Part shown: piece after piece, positions 1-7,961 of the stretch
Layout: each line of letters begins with the position of its first letter
How positions within the stretch are numbered: position 1 is the stretch's first letter
Translations under genes and position numbers: made by a program
Source of the DNA: a virus
Reading direction: 5' to 3' (one strand)
IMG/VR virus record: IMGVR_UViG_3300006030_000090
Span: 1 to 26,882 of that record
Length of the DNA stretch: 26,882 nucleotides
Notes under the pieces: model-generated
What the model was told of the DNA's origin: nothing
Databases searched by the model: none
The model's input: only the letters and a program-made list of their open reading frames with translations

Positions 1-231
1 AATGAACTAAACAAAAAATGGATCGGTACTCTTTGGGAATTGAATGGCTTTGACGAAGAAGTGAAGCCGGAGTTGGTTCGCGGCGACATCATTCCAGTCA
101 ACCTTGAGGAGCTTGGTAAGTTTATCCGTGACACTGGCCTTCTCACTTCAATGGACAGTGAAACTGAGAACTTTATTCGTGAAGTGGCTGGTATGCCATT
201 AATTGCAGATAGACGCGGGGATGTTTTGTGA
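1..231 (+). CDS. Phage portal protein, C-terminal fragment (5' end outside window)
   Basis: The frame is open from base 1, so this is the last 76 codons of a longer gene; the TTG at 40 is only an internal codon. The tail contains a Trp-Glu-Leu-Asn-Gly block, a conserved-looking 'DIIPVNLEELGKFIRDTGLL' stretch and 'FIREVAGMPLIADRRGD'. This pattern (a Pro-rich segment, a helix ending in Gly-Leu, then an acidic residue cluster before Gly-Met-Pro) resembles the C-terminus of Mu gp29/DUF935-type portals. A portal is expected here because a MuF-like minor head protein follows. In the capsid a dodecameric portal sits at one vertex and is the DNA entry and exit channel. The family call rests on a short fragment and on gene order; only the C-terminal 76 residues were available. 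Confidence 0.6.
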   Translation, partial: NELNKKWIGTLWELNGFDEEVKPELVRGDIIPVNLEELGKFIRDTGLLTSMDSETENFIREVAGMPLIADRRGDVL

Positions 232-434
232 GCGCAGAGATCATAGATATTAGCATATTGCTTGCTGTTAAAAATATGAGCGACTGGCGTTTGCAAAATT
301 TTCTATGGTATTTTACTCACTGTAAAAACGGACAATGGACTGGAAATATGCGGGATAAATTAGAGGATGCCTGCATAAAAGAAGCCAGCAGACGCGGTGT
401 TAATTGCGAAGGAAATCTAAAAATTGGCGAGTGA
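228..434 (+). CDS. Small unknown protein between portal and minor head protein
   Basis: This is a 68-residue ORF starting with GTG that overlaps the portal stop as GTGA and ends 11 bases inside the next gene. Coupling on both sides supports real translation. The product is rich in Trp, Asp and Cys (Trp at 20, 27 and 37) and has no transmembrane segment or signal peptide. A purine-rich GCGGGG stretch lies just before the GTG. I do not recognise the family. Position suggests a head-related or cotranscribed accessory protein, but nothing in the sequence gives a function. Confidence 0.6.
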   Translation: MSAEIIDISILLAVKNMSDWRLQNFLWYFTHCKNGQWTGNMRDKLEDACIKEASRRGVNCEGNLKIGE

Positions 435-1392
435 TAAGCAAAGAGCAAAGGAGATAGATGAATTACTATCGACCATCGAACCTAAATTCAGGAGGGCGTT
501 CGAGGTTGGTCTTACAAGCATGTCAGAAAATATTTCTATCTCTGGAATTGAGGATGCCATTGCTCGCGGAGATTTCAATACAGCAATTAATCTTATCAAT
601 GAAACAATCGTTGCCACTGCATTCATAGAGTTTCAAAGAGAGATACAGAACGCTGTTCAGGCTGGCGGTGATATAGCATCACGTTGGGCTAAGGCTGATA
701 AGATTGTGTTCTCACTGAATGTAACGGAAAGTAACACAGCTAGATTTATCAACTCGTATCAGGCCGATAAAATCAGGGAGATCACGGAAGATTTTCAAAA
801 CGTACTTGGTGAAACCATTAGAAATGGGATTAATGAAGGTCTTGGGCCGCGTGAGATAGCCAGACAATTCAGGAGCAGTATAGGTCTTACGGTCAGACAG
901 GAGCAGGCGATAAGGAACTATGAGAAATTACTTCGTGAAGGCGATAGTGGCGCTCTTGATCGTGCGCTTCGTGATAGAAGGTTTGATCGTTCTGTGGCTG
1001 AATCTATTGCTGGGAGAAGACCGCTGACGGAAGATCAGATCGAAAGAATGATCCAGAGATATAGAGATAAATATATTAAATATCGCGCAGAAACAATAGC
1101 CAGAACTGAGGCTGTCAGGTTGGTTAGTGTTGGACAGACAAGGTTTTGGGAGAGTCTTGTCGAAGAAGGTAAGGTTGAAAAAGAGGCTGTATATAAAAAG
1201 TGGATTGTGACTCAGGATGGCAGATTGAGAGAGAGTCATGCCTCGATTCCAAGACTAAACCCAGGTGGCGTTCCGATGAATGCCGCATTCATGTCAACGC
1301 TTGGGCCGATTAGATTCCCTGGTGATCCCGCTGCTCCAATAGCGAATGTCGCCAACTGTCGCTGCGCTCTCTTTTATAAAGTGAGGGTTTAA
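424..1392 (+). CDS. MuF-like minor head protein (phage head morphogenesis)
   Basis: The 322-residue protein has an N-terminal helical region (about 1-200) followed by a C-terminal Mu gpF/SPP1 gp7-like domain. Diagnostic elements are 'ARTEAVRLVSVGQTRFWES' near 225-243, 'KKWIVTQDGRLRESH' near 257-271 and the closing Asn-Cys-Arg-Cys motif near the C-terminus. Family members are minor capsid proteins encoded next to the portal; they associate with it and are packaged in small numbers, some being ejected with the DNA. The start is TTG at 424, preceded by AAGGA about ten bases upstream. It overlaps the preceding small gene by 11 bases. Length is ordinary for a stand-alone MuF protein without a C-terminal toxin domain. 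Confidence 0.9.
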   Translation: MASDKQRAKEIDELLSTIEPKFRRAFEVGLTSMSENISISGIEDAIARGDFNTAINLINETIVATAFIEFQREIQNAVQAGGDIASRWAKADKIVFSLNVTESNTARFINSYQADKIREITEDFQNVLGETIRNGINEGLGPREIARQFRSSIGLTVRQEQAIRNYEKLLREGDSGALDRALRDRRFDRSVAESIAGRRPLTEDQIERMIQRYRDKYIKYRAETIARTEAVRLVSVGQTRFWESLVEEGKVEKEAVYKKWIVTQDGRLRESHASIPRLNPGGVPMNAAFMSTLGPIRFPGDPAAPIANVANCRCALFYKVRV

Positions 1393-1393
1393 A

Positions 1394-3334
1394 ATGACAT
1401 ACATCAAAAAAGCATCGTCACAGGATGGAGGGTCACTATCTGAGGTCAACACCACAACATCAACACTTGGCGCTGGTGAAATTTTTACTGGCGCGTGGGA
1501 GCGAAATGGATTTCCAGATATTATCTGTTCATGCAAATCCAGCTCTGCTGGAACGCTTTACTTTGATTTCAGCAATGACAGACAGAACGTAGACACATTT
1601 CCGTCTGCTGGATTTAGCGTAGCCGCTGGTATTCATGAATTTCACAATGCGGTTAAAGCGCCGCGATGGGTCAGGGTTAGATTTGTGAATGGGAATACAC
1701 CGCAGACATACTTTCGCTTATTTACGTATTATGGTGAGTTTAAACAAAATAATGCCCCCATTAGCAATAACATATCTGACGATTCTGATGCGGCAGTTGT
1801 GAAGGCTGTTTTAGCTGGCATTGGGAATACGAGTGCTATAGTAACAGATCACCACGCATTGCAAGTAACATTTCCGAAAGAAGGCAAGACAGCCTTTGGA
1901 GATACTCTTGTAAGTCAGATGTCTCACGAAATTATTTTGGATTTTGTTTATGGTATAAATACAAAAGCAGTGCGGGTAAGGGAAAATAAGATTGGCTCTG
2001 TGACTTCCGCAAATTCTTTAGCTGTTGTTTCATCTGGGGCGCAAACAAATTCAAGCGGGGTTTTGATTTCGAGAGAGTATTGTCGTTACCAACCTGGTCA
2101 TGGGTGCAGATTTCGATTCACTGGATTGTTCAGCACAGGCATTTCTGGTTCAACGCAAGTTATAGGATGCGGAGACTCCGCTAATGGTTTTTTCTTTGGA
2201 TACAATGGAACCAGTTTTGGAATCCTGCACAGAAAAAATGGCAGTCCAGAAATAAGAACGCTAACTATTAATACGAAATCAAGCACAGCGGAAAACATCA
2301 CAATTACTTTGGATGGTCAATCAACAGGGGATGTTATCGCCGTAACAAATGGCGCTGATGCCACAGTCACGGCCAGCGAAATAGCGGCGTATGATTATTC
2401 CGATATTGGCCCAGGATGGGATGCTTACGCCGTTGGCAATACAGTTATATTTATTTCATGGGATTCATCGGTTCATACAGGATCGTATTCTTTATCTGGG
2501 GCGACAACGGCAGCCGGAACATTCTCCCAAACCGTAGTTGGTGTTGCCCCAAATGAAACTTGGATAGCTCAGGAAAGCTGGAATGGGTTAGATATTTTTG
2601 ATGGTAATGGGCTAACAGGAGTGACGCTTGATCCGACAAAAGGGAATGTATTTCAGGTGAGCTATCAGTGGTTAGGTTTTGGCGCGATATATTTTTATAT
2701 AGAAGACCCTGATGATGGCGAGCTTCATAATGTTCATACGATAGAGTATTCTAATGCGAATACAGTACCATCTATTTCTACGCCATCTTTGCCGTTTTCA
2801 ATGGAATCTAAAAACACCACAAACAATACATCTGTCGTTGTAAAGGCCGGATCATGCGGCGCTTTTACTGAGGGATATGCTGAAACATCTGGACTTTCTG
2901 TTGGAATATCTGCCTCAAAAACTCTGGCTACAGCCAATGAAACCCCCGTATTAACAATAAGAAACAAGACAGTATTTAATAGCAAGATTAACAAAACAAG
3001 AGTAAAAATTTTGCTGATTTCAGCATCGGTTGAACATACTAAAGCGGTTCAGTTAAAATTTTATTCTAATACAAAATTGGTCGGGGCTTCCTTCTCGGAT
3101 ATAGGCACAACAACATCCGTTTTGCAAAAAGATACAAGCGCGACATCATTTAGTAATGGAACTGAATTATTCACATTGTCTTTAGGACGAACTGGAAACC
3201 AGTTAATAGATTTAACCGGAGATAGGTTTATTGGCAGATTGCAACCAGGCGATTCTATCACTGTCACAGCATTACCTAACAGTGGAACCGGAGCCGATGT
3301 TAATATATCATTTCATATAGTAGAGTTGTATTAG
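1394..3334 (+). CDS. Large putative virion protein, beta-rich, Ser/Thr/Asn-rich
   Basis: This 646-residue protein is unlike the usual occupants of the gap between minor head protein and protease. It has almost no charged clusters, many Ser, Thr, Asn and Gly residues, and alternating hydrophobic patterns typical of beta-sandwich virion proteins. A segment near 230-300 ('GHGCRFRFTGLFSTG', then 'GFFFGYNGTSFGILHR') resembles a motif I associate with large phage structural proteins displayed on particles. The last 130 residues look like another beta domain. ATG at 1394 lies one base after the previous stop, with GAGGG upstream. Likely role: a capsid-attached fibre or decoration, possibly a glycan acceptor; this is inferred from composition and place. 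No enzyme motif was found. Confidence 0.6.
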   Translation: MTYIKKASSQDGGSLSEVNTTTSTLGAGEIFTGAWERNGFPDIICSCKSSSAGTLYFDFSNDRQNVDTFPSAGFSVAAGIHEFHNAVKAPRWVRVRFVNGNTPQTYFRLFTYYGEFKQNNAPISNNISDDSDAAVVKAVLAGIGNTSAIVTDHHALQVTFPKEGKTAFGDTLVSQMSHEIILDFVYGINTKAVRVRENKIGSVTSANSLAVVSSGAQTNSSGVLISREYCRYQPGHGCRFRFTGLFSTGISGSTQVIGCGDSANGFFFGYNGTSFGILHRKNGSPEIRTLTINTKSSTAENITITLDGQSTGDVIAVTNGADATVTASEIAAYDYSDIGPGWDAYAVGNTVIFISWDSSVHTGSYSLSGATTAAGTFSQTVVGVAPNETWIAQESWNGLDIFDGNGLTGVTLDPTKGNVFQVSYQWLGFGAIYFYIEDPDDGELHNVHTIEYSNANTVPSISTPSLPFSMESKNTTNNTSVVVKAGSCGAFTEGYAETSGLSVGISASKTLATANETPVLTIRNKTVFNSKINKTRVKILLISASVEHTKAVQLKFYSNTKLVGASFSDIGTTTSVLQKDTSATSFSNGTELFTLSLGRTGNQLIDLTGDRFIGRLQPGDSITVTALPNSGTGADVNISFHIVELY

Positions 3335-3343
3335 GAGATTATT

Positions 3344-4246
3344 ATGCCGTATTCAAATATTTCAGAGCTTCCAGCGTCAGTGAAAGATAAGATTAAGGAC
3401 GAAAAGAAACTTCGTCAGTTTATGCATGTTATTAATAGCAGCATAGAGGCTGGCAAAGATGAATCTACCGCGTTCGCTTATGCTTGGGCTGCTGTGAAGA
3501 AAAACACTCCAATGGATGCCATAGGTGATTTGCCGGATAATGTGAGGGCAAAGATACCAAGCAAAGATGGCAAGGAAATTTTTATGAACGCATACAACTC
3601 TGCCTATACTCATGGGGCAGATGAGTTTGTATGCTTCGCTCGTGGATGGGCTATGCTCGCAGCGATGGGATATACGGCAGATGAACAAGGTGAATGGAGG
3701 CCAATTTTGGAACAGCAAGAGGAAAATATGTTCAAGAGATTTGTTGAATGGATAAAGAAAATGAATACCAAGATTACGATAGAAGTGTGTGATGAGGAAA
3801 AAGAAGATTCGTCCGAAACTGAAATGGAATCCGAAGGTGATGTAGAGAAAAGCGAAGATTTCTCAATCGAGGCCACGATTACAAAGATCGATGATGAGCA
3901 GCGCCTTATTTATGGTTGGGCTTCTATCATCGAGGAGGACGGAAAAACCGTTGTAGATAAGCAGGGTGATGTTATTGACGTTGCCGATCTGGTTACAGCA
4001 GCACATGATTATATGACTGAAAGCCGTGAAGCTCATGAAATGCACGAGGGGGTGAAAAAGGGTGAAACGGTTGAGAGCATCATCTTCACAAAAGAAGTTC
4101 AGGCAGCCCTTGGTATTGATCTGAAGAAAGTAGGTTGGTTTATCTGCCAAAAAATATCGGATGATAAGACATGGGAAGCAATTAAGGCTGGCGATATTAA
4201 GAGCTTCTCAATCGGCGGTTCTGGTAAACGGGTGGCTATTGAGTAG
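3344..4246 (+). CDS. Prohead protease: ChaB-like repeats fused to XkdF-like serine protease
   Basis: The 300-residue protein has two ChaB-like helical units at about 3-53 and 59-119. The second carries the typical 'LPDNVRAKIP' entry, an Ala-Tyr-Asn-Ser-Ala-Tyr centre and a closing Gly-Glu-Trp-Arg-Pro. An acidic linker (about 147-172) leads to an XkdF-like/peptidase S78_2 domain at about 173-300: 'VDKQGDVID' at 204-212, candidate catalytic His231 or His234, and 'KSFSIGG' at 286-292 with candidate catalytic Ser287 or Ser289. Such proteases cleave scaffold and sometimes the capsid protein during head maturation. The start ATG has a clear AGGAG (TAGGAGATTATTATG). It precedes the scaffold-like gene by one gene, as expected for a maturation protease. 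Confidence 0.85.
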   Translation: MPYSNISELPASVKDKIKDEKKLRQFMHVINSSIEAGKDESTAFAYAWAAVKKNTPMDAIGDLPDNVRAKIPSKDGKEIFMNAYNSAYTHGADEFVCFARGWAMLAAMGYTADEQGEWRPILEQQEENMFKRFVEWIKKMNTKITIEVCDEEKEDSSETEMESEGDVEKSEDFSIEATITKIDDEQRLIYGWASIIEEDGKTVVDKQGDVIDVADLVTAAHDYMTESREAHEMHEGVKKGETVESIIFTKEVQAALGIDLKKVGWFICQKISDDKTWEAIKAGDIKSFSIGGSGKRVAIE

Positions 4247-4286
4247 CGCATTATATCAGAAAAACATTTAATTACAACGCTATAAG

Positions 4287-4304
4287 ATACTAATTATTTA
4301 GTAT
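4287..4304. promoter_or_regulatory. AT-rich inverted repeat upstream of the phosphoesterase gene
   Basis: ATACTAA and TTAGTAT form a perfect 7-bp inverted repeat around a 4-base TTAT centre, within the 110-base gap between the protease and phosphoesterase genes. There is no GC-rich stem or T-run, so it is not an intrinsic terminator. It could be an operator or part of an AT-rich promoter region. Function is unproven. Confidence 0.3.
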
Positions 4305-4356
4305 ATCCTTGTTTCAATTAGCGCCGAACAAGAGCGCGACTGAACAGGGAGATTCC

Positions 4357-5517
4357 ATGACATTTGGAGTTGAGCATACACCGGAGAATGAAAAAATTGC
4401 TCTGGTGCGCGAATACTTAGAATCTGGTCTTGGCTACAGAAAATTCTTCGATAAAAATAAAGGCAAAATTCCAGTACGGATACGACAATTCGGTGATTGG
4501 TGTCATAAGTACCGTGATGTAGCCAAGCTAAAGGACGGATACGTTCCAGAAAGACACGAGATTAAAGGTACATCAACCCTCTATGATTCTGAGGGTAATG
4601 TAAAAATGACTTGGGTAAAAACAAGCAAAGAAATAGAGGATGCCAAGGCAGTAATGTTAGCTGCGCTGGATGAAGCTAAAGAAGATTTACCAAAGATCAA
4701 GGATATTAAAAGGCCGAAAAAGTGGGATGAAAACCTTGCTGCCGTTATACCTATCGGTGACGCGCACTTTGGTATGCTGGCATGGCATGAGGAAACTGGC
4801 AATGATTTTGATCTTAATATAGCCAAGCGCGATTTGTGCGGCGCAATGAAATATCTGATAGATAGTGGCCCTGCTTGCGATACGTGCGTTATAGCCAATG
4901 TTGGAGATATGCTTCATTACTCAACAATGAAACCAATCACAGAAGCAAGCGGACATGTCTTGTCAGCTGATAGCCGCGCTCAAAAAATGGTTCGTGTTAC
5001 TGTTTCTGCGCTGCGATTCGCTATAGAGTACGCCGCACAGAAACATAACAAGGTGGTTTGTATCAATAGCTCAGGCAATCATGACGGCCTATTGGCACAT
5101 ATCATGAATATCATGTTGGCTAATATATACGAAGGAAACAAGAGAATCGCTATTATGGATCAGCCTACCAGCAGACATTATTTCCAGCATGGCAAGGTTC
5201 TTATTGGCGTTGTTCATGGACACCAAACAAAAGATCGTGACTTGCCGGGAATCATGGCAACTGAAAGGCCAGAACAGTGGGGGCAAACAAAGCATCGCAC
5301 ATGGATACGCGGACACCACCACCATGACAGCAGGGTTGAATATAATGGCTGTATTGTTGAACAAGTACGCACACTAGCCGCTGGCGATGATTATGCTGTC
5401 AGTAGCGGATTTCTTTCTGGCAGGGATATAAAACAGATTCTATTCCATAAAGAATTTGGAGAGGTAGGCAGGAATATTTGTGGAATTGATTTACTGAGAT
5501 CATTGCAGGTTGAATAG
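4357..5517 (+). CDS. Metallophosphoesterase with N-terminal helical (HTH-like) region
   Basis: The 386-residue protein has all calcineurin-like phosphoesterase motifs in order: Gly-Asp-Ala-His (134-137), Gly-Asp-x-x-His (183-187), Gly-Asn-His-Asp (240-243), His-Gly-His (287-289) and Gly-His-His-His-His (319-323). These coordinate a two-metal centre that hydrolyses phosphoesters; the substrate cannot be read from sequence. Residues 8-55 are predicted helical and resemble the small HTH-like N-terminus of phage phosphoesterases sometimes called DNA repair or exonuclease-like, so a nucleic acid substrate is plausible. I chose ATG 4357 over an in-frame TTG at 4309 because AGGGAG lies just upstream of the ATG. 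The gene has a 110-base leader and its own terminator, making it a small transcription-like unit inside the head operon. Confidence 0.88.
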   Translation: MTFGVEHTPENEKIALVREYLESGLGYRKFFDKNKGKIPVRIRQFGDWCHKYRDVAKLKDGYVPERHEIKGTSTLYDSEGNVKMTWVKTSKEIEDAKAVMLAALDEAKEDLPKIKDIKRPKKWDENLAAVIPIGDAHFGMLAWHEETGNDFDLNIAKRDLCGAMKYLIDSGPACDTCVIANVGDMLHYSTMKPITEASGHVLSADSRAQKMVRVTVSALRFAIEYAAQKHNKVVCINSSGNHDGLLAHIMNIMLANIYEGNKRIAIMDQPTSRHYFQHGKVLIGVVHGHQTKDRDLPGIMATERPEQWGQTKHRTWIRGHHHHDSRVEYNGCIVEQVRTLAAGDDYAVSSGFLSGRDIKQILFHKEFGEVGRNICGIDLLRSLQVE

Positions 5518-5560
5518 GCTATTTACACACAGTATTCTTTCTGTCACAATACTATTACAA

Positions 5561-5580
5561 ATGCCCTTTCGGGCGTTTTA
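5561..5580 (+). terminator. Intrinsic terminator after the phosphoesterase gene
   Basis: ATGCCC and GGGCGT form a 6-bp stem (one T-G pair) around a TTTC loop, followed by TTTTA. It sits 44 bases after the stop codon of the phosphoesterase gene, on the + strand. Confidence 0.7.
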
Positions 5581-5600
5581 CGATGAACATACCGATGAAC
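5580..5600 (+). repeat. Paired CCGATGAAC-type direct repeat, copy 1
   Basis: Two copies of an ACGATGAAC/ACCGATGAAC motif stand 12 bases apart, directly after the terminator and about 41 bases before the scaffold gene. Similar pairs occur at 13079 and 18133. The ATGs inside are followed quickly by stops and do not start a gene. Confidence 0.45.
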
Positions 5601-5641
5601 AAAAAAACAGGCTGTAAGTCTGTGTAACGATTATTATTGGT

Positions 5642-6457
5642 ATGAAACGTAAAACAAAACTAACCAAATTAAAAATTACCGAAGTGTCCGGCGTAGATAA
5701 TCCTGCGAATCCGGGCGCTCATATTGCTTTTTGGAAACGTGGAACTGACACCAACGGAGAGAACGATATGGATGTACAAGAGCTAGCTAAGAAACTGGAA
5801 GAACTTACGGCGCAAAACGCAGAGCTTTCAGCGATGGCAAAAATGTCCGATGCCGAGAAAGAGTTCATGGCAAAAATGAAGGACGAAGATAAAAAAGAAT
5901 TTATGGCTATGGATGCTGAAAAGCGGAAAGAAACCATGAAGAAATCTGACGAATCGGAAGAAGCTAAAAAGGCTACTGCCGCCGCAGATAGTGAAACCCA
6001 AGTGGAGAAACAAACAATGTCCGATAAAGAAACTGAATCGGTTTCCAAGGCAGACTTTGAAGCGGTTCAAAAAGCTAATAAGGAACTGGCAGAGAAGGTT
6101 GCTAAAATGGAAGCTGACAAGGCTTACGATGCTTTTATTACTAAAGCATCCAAGCAAGTACCGTCACTTGCATCTGAGGCTAAAGCAGATTTCGCAAAAG
6201 CTCTCTTTGCTATGCCGCAAGACCAGCAAGATGCTGTGATTAAAGAACTGGTAGCTGCCGAAAAGATCAAAACTGAATACATGATCGAAAAAGGCACATC
6301 TGCCCGTAACGATGGTGGCGCATCTGAGCAGCTCGAAAAGCTGACCAAAGGCCACATGGAAGCAAACAAAGTATCGTACAGCGATGCAATGCTTGCAGTA
6401 ACTTCAACCACCGAAGGCGCTGCTCTCTATAAGCAAACGCTGGCTGGCTCTAACTAA
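5642..6457 (+). CDS. Putative scaffold / capsid assembly protein
   Basis: The 271-residue protein begins with a basic stretch and the signature 'KITEVSGVDNPANPGAHI' (about 11-28), a motif found at the start of many phage protease/scaffold proteins. The rest is highly charged, Lys/Glu/Ala-rich and predicted coiled coil (about 43-110 and 128-165), with a helical C-terminus. This composition, and its place before the decoration and major capsid genes, fits an internal scaffold removed by the protease encoded two genes upstream. Two in-frame ATGs have their own purine-rich leaders: residue 43 (base 5768, CGGAGAG upstream) and residue 126 (base 6017, GTGGAG upstream), so shorter products are possible. 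The upstream start is kept because it includes the conserved motif, although its RBS is weak. Confidence 0.75.
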   Translation: MKRKTKLTKLKITEVSGVDNPANPGAHIAFWKRGTDTNGENDMDVQELAKKLEELTAQNAELSAMAKMSDAEKEFMAKMKDEDKKEFMAMDAEKRKETMKKSDESEEAKKATAAADSETQVEKQTMSDKETESVSKADFEAVQKANKELAEKVAKMEADKAYDAFITKASKQVPSLASEAKADFAKALFAMPQDQQDAVIKELVAAEKIKTEYMIEKGTSARNDGGASEQLEKLTKGHMEANKVSYSDAMLAVTSTTEGAALYKQTLAGSN

Positions 6458-6469
6458 GAGGTATAACAC

Positions 6470-6865
6470 ATGACTCTCGCATTTGAAGAAGCACTGCGTT
6501 GCATCTCGCTTCCGGCTAACGCTGATCTCTCCACGAAGCAGTATTTCTTCGTAAAGATCACCAATAGTTCCGGCACTGGCCGGGCTGCTGTTGCTGGCGA
6601 TGGAGAACACGCTGTTGGCGTACTACAGAACAAACCTGACGCTGCCAACGAAGTCGCGACTGTCGCTATCAGTGGCGTTTCCAAGGTCAGCGCTGGTGGT
6701 ACGATCACGGCTGGTCAGCCTGTAGCATCTGATGCTGCTGGCGAAGCTGTGGCCGCTGCTACTGGTGACATCATCCTTGGTACAGCTTTGCTGTCCGCTG
6801 ATGATGGTGATCTGGTTCCGGTTCTGCTGGATGCTCGTAACGATCTGTCGAATAACAACGTGTAA
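6470..6865 (+). CDS. Capsid decoration / cement protein (DUF2190-like)
   Basis: The 131-residue protein is rich in Ala, Gly, Val and Asp and has the repeating short-strand pattern of DUF2190-type capsid decoration proteins: 'VKITNSSGTGRAAVAGDGEHAVGV', then 'VSKVSAGGTITAGQPVASD', then 'GTALLSADDGDLVPVLL'. These small proteins bind the outside of HK97-fold capsids and stabilise them. It starts at ATG 6470 with GAGG upstream and sits between scaffold and major capsid genes, the usual place. Codon choice is strongly biased toward CTG, GGT, GCT and CGT, as in the capsid gene, consistent with high expression. No hydrophobic segment is present. Confidence 0.85.
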   Translation: MTLAFEEALRCISLPANADLSTKQYFFVKITNSSGTGRAAVAGDGEHAVGVLQNKPDAANEVATVAISGVSKVSAGGTITAGQPVASDAAGEAVAAATGDIILGTALLSADDGDLVPVLLDARNDLSNNNV

Positions 6866-6880
6866 TAAGGAGAACTAACC

Positions 6881-7876
6881 ATGCCTAACCCGACAAGATC
6901 AGACGTTCACGTTAACAGGCCGCTTACGAATATCGCATTGGATTTTACTCAGTCGCAAGACAAGTTTGTTTCCTCGCGTATCTTCCCGAACGTGCCTGTT
7001 AAGAATCGCTCTGATAGCTACTTCACCATTGATCGTGGTGATTTCAACCGTAATCAGGCTCGCCTTCGCGCTCCTGGTACTGAATCTGCTGGTAACGGAT
7101 ATGATGTATCGACTGCAACGTATGCTTGCGATGTTGTAGCGTTCCACAAGGACGTTGACGATCAAATTCGCGCCAACACAGACGCTCCGTTGATGCCCGA
7201 TATGAGCGCAACGAAGCTGGTTACGACCCAACTTTTGATCTATCGTGAAAAAGATTGGGTAACGAACTACTTCGCTGGCGGTATCTGGACTATAGACTAT
7301 GATGGTAACTCAACTGGCCCGACTGGTGCTACGAACGAAGTTTACTATTGGAGTGACTATACGAACTCCGATCCGATCAGAGATGTTCGCACAGTTTGTA
7401 CGTCAGTACAGGAATCGACTGGCTACCGTCCTAACGTGATGGTAGTTGGTCGCGCCGTTCTTGATAAGCTACTGGATCACCCAGATGTAATTGATCGTGT
7501 AAAATACGGTCAATCCAGCGGTAATGTTGCTATGGCTAACAAACAAATCCTTGCCCAACTTTTTGATGTAGAGCGCATTGAAGTAATGAGCTCAATCGAA
7601 AATACGGCAGATGAAGGCCAGGCGAACAGCCATAGCTTTATCGGTGGGAAAAAAGCCCTGCTGGTTTACGCTCCGGATGCTCCTAGCATCGATACTCCGT
7701 CTGCTGGCTATACGTTTAGCTGGACTGGCTACACAGGTGCTACGCAGAACGGTATCCGCATCAGCAAGCTCCGTATGGAGCATCTGAAATCTGATCGTGT
7801 TGAGGGTGAAATTGCCTTCGATCACAAACTGGTTTCCGCTGATCTTGGCGCTTTTTTCGACACAGTGATTGCGTAA
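6881..7876 (+). CDS. Major capsid protein
   Basis: The 331-residue protein has the features of an HK97-fold major capsid protein of the unprocessed, short N-arm type. It opens 'PTRSDVHVNRPLTNIALDFTQ', followed by 'FVSSRIFPNVPVKNRSDSYF' and a central 'REKDWVTNYF' helix. The region about 185-215 ('GYRPNVMVVGRAVLDKLLDH', then 'VIDRVKYG') is a recurrent capsid-protein pattern. The gene has a very good Shine-Dalgarno (AAGGAG) before ATG 6881, strong codon bias, and a strong terminator 17 bases after its stop. It assembles the icosahedral shell and follows its decoration gene directly. No long N-terminal delta domain is present, which agrees with a separately encoded scaffold. Confidence 0.92.
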   Translation: MPNPTRSDVHVNRPLTNIALDFTQSQDKFVSSRIFPNVPVKNRSDSYFTIDRGDFNRNQARLRAPGTESAGNGYDVSTATYACDVVAFHKDVDDQIRANTDAPLMPDMSATKLVTTQLLIYREKDWVTNYFAGGIWTIDYDGNSTGPTGATNEVYYWSDYTNSDPIRDVRTVCTSVQESTGYRPNVMVVGRAVLDKLLDHPDVIDRVKYGQSSGNVAMANKQILAQLFDVERIEVMSSIENTADEGQANSHSFIGGKKALLVYAPDAPSIDTPSAGYTFSWTGYTGATQNGIRISKLRMEHLKSDRVEGEIAFDHKLVSADLGAFFDTVIA

Positions 7877-7892
7877 ATAAAATATTTACTTC

Positions 7893-7922
7893 AAACGGGG
7901 GCTTTACCGCCCCCGTTTTTTT
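7893..7922 (+). terminator. Strong intrinsic terminator after major capsid gene
   Basis: AACGGGGGC and GCCCCCGTT make a 9-bp GC-rich stem with a 6-base TTTACC loop, followed by a run of seven T. It marks the end of the highly expressed capsid unit and separates it from the accessory island. Confidence 0.93.
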
Positions 7923-7961
7923 GTTTACAATGAGTTAAATATTAATGATTCGAGAGGGCAT

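Noticed and set aside
4309-4356. TTG start that would lengthen the phosphoesterase by 16 residues
   Set aside because: The ATG at 4357 has AGGGAG upstream, while the TTG lacks an RBS and lies in the AT-rich leader.
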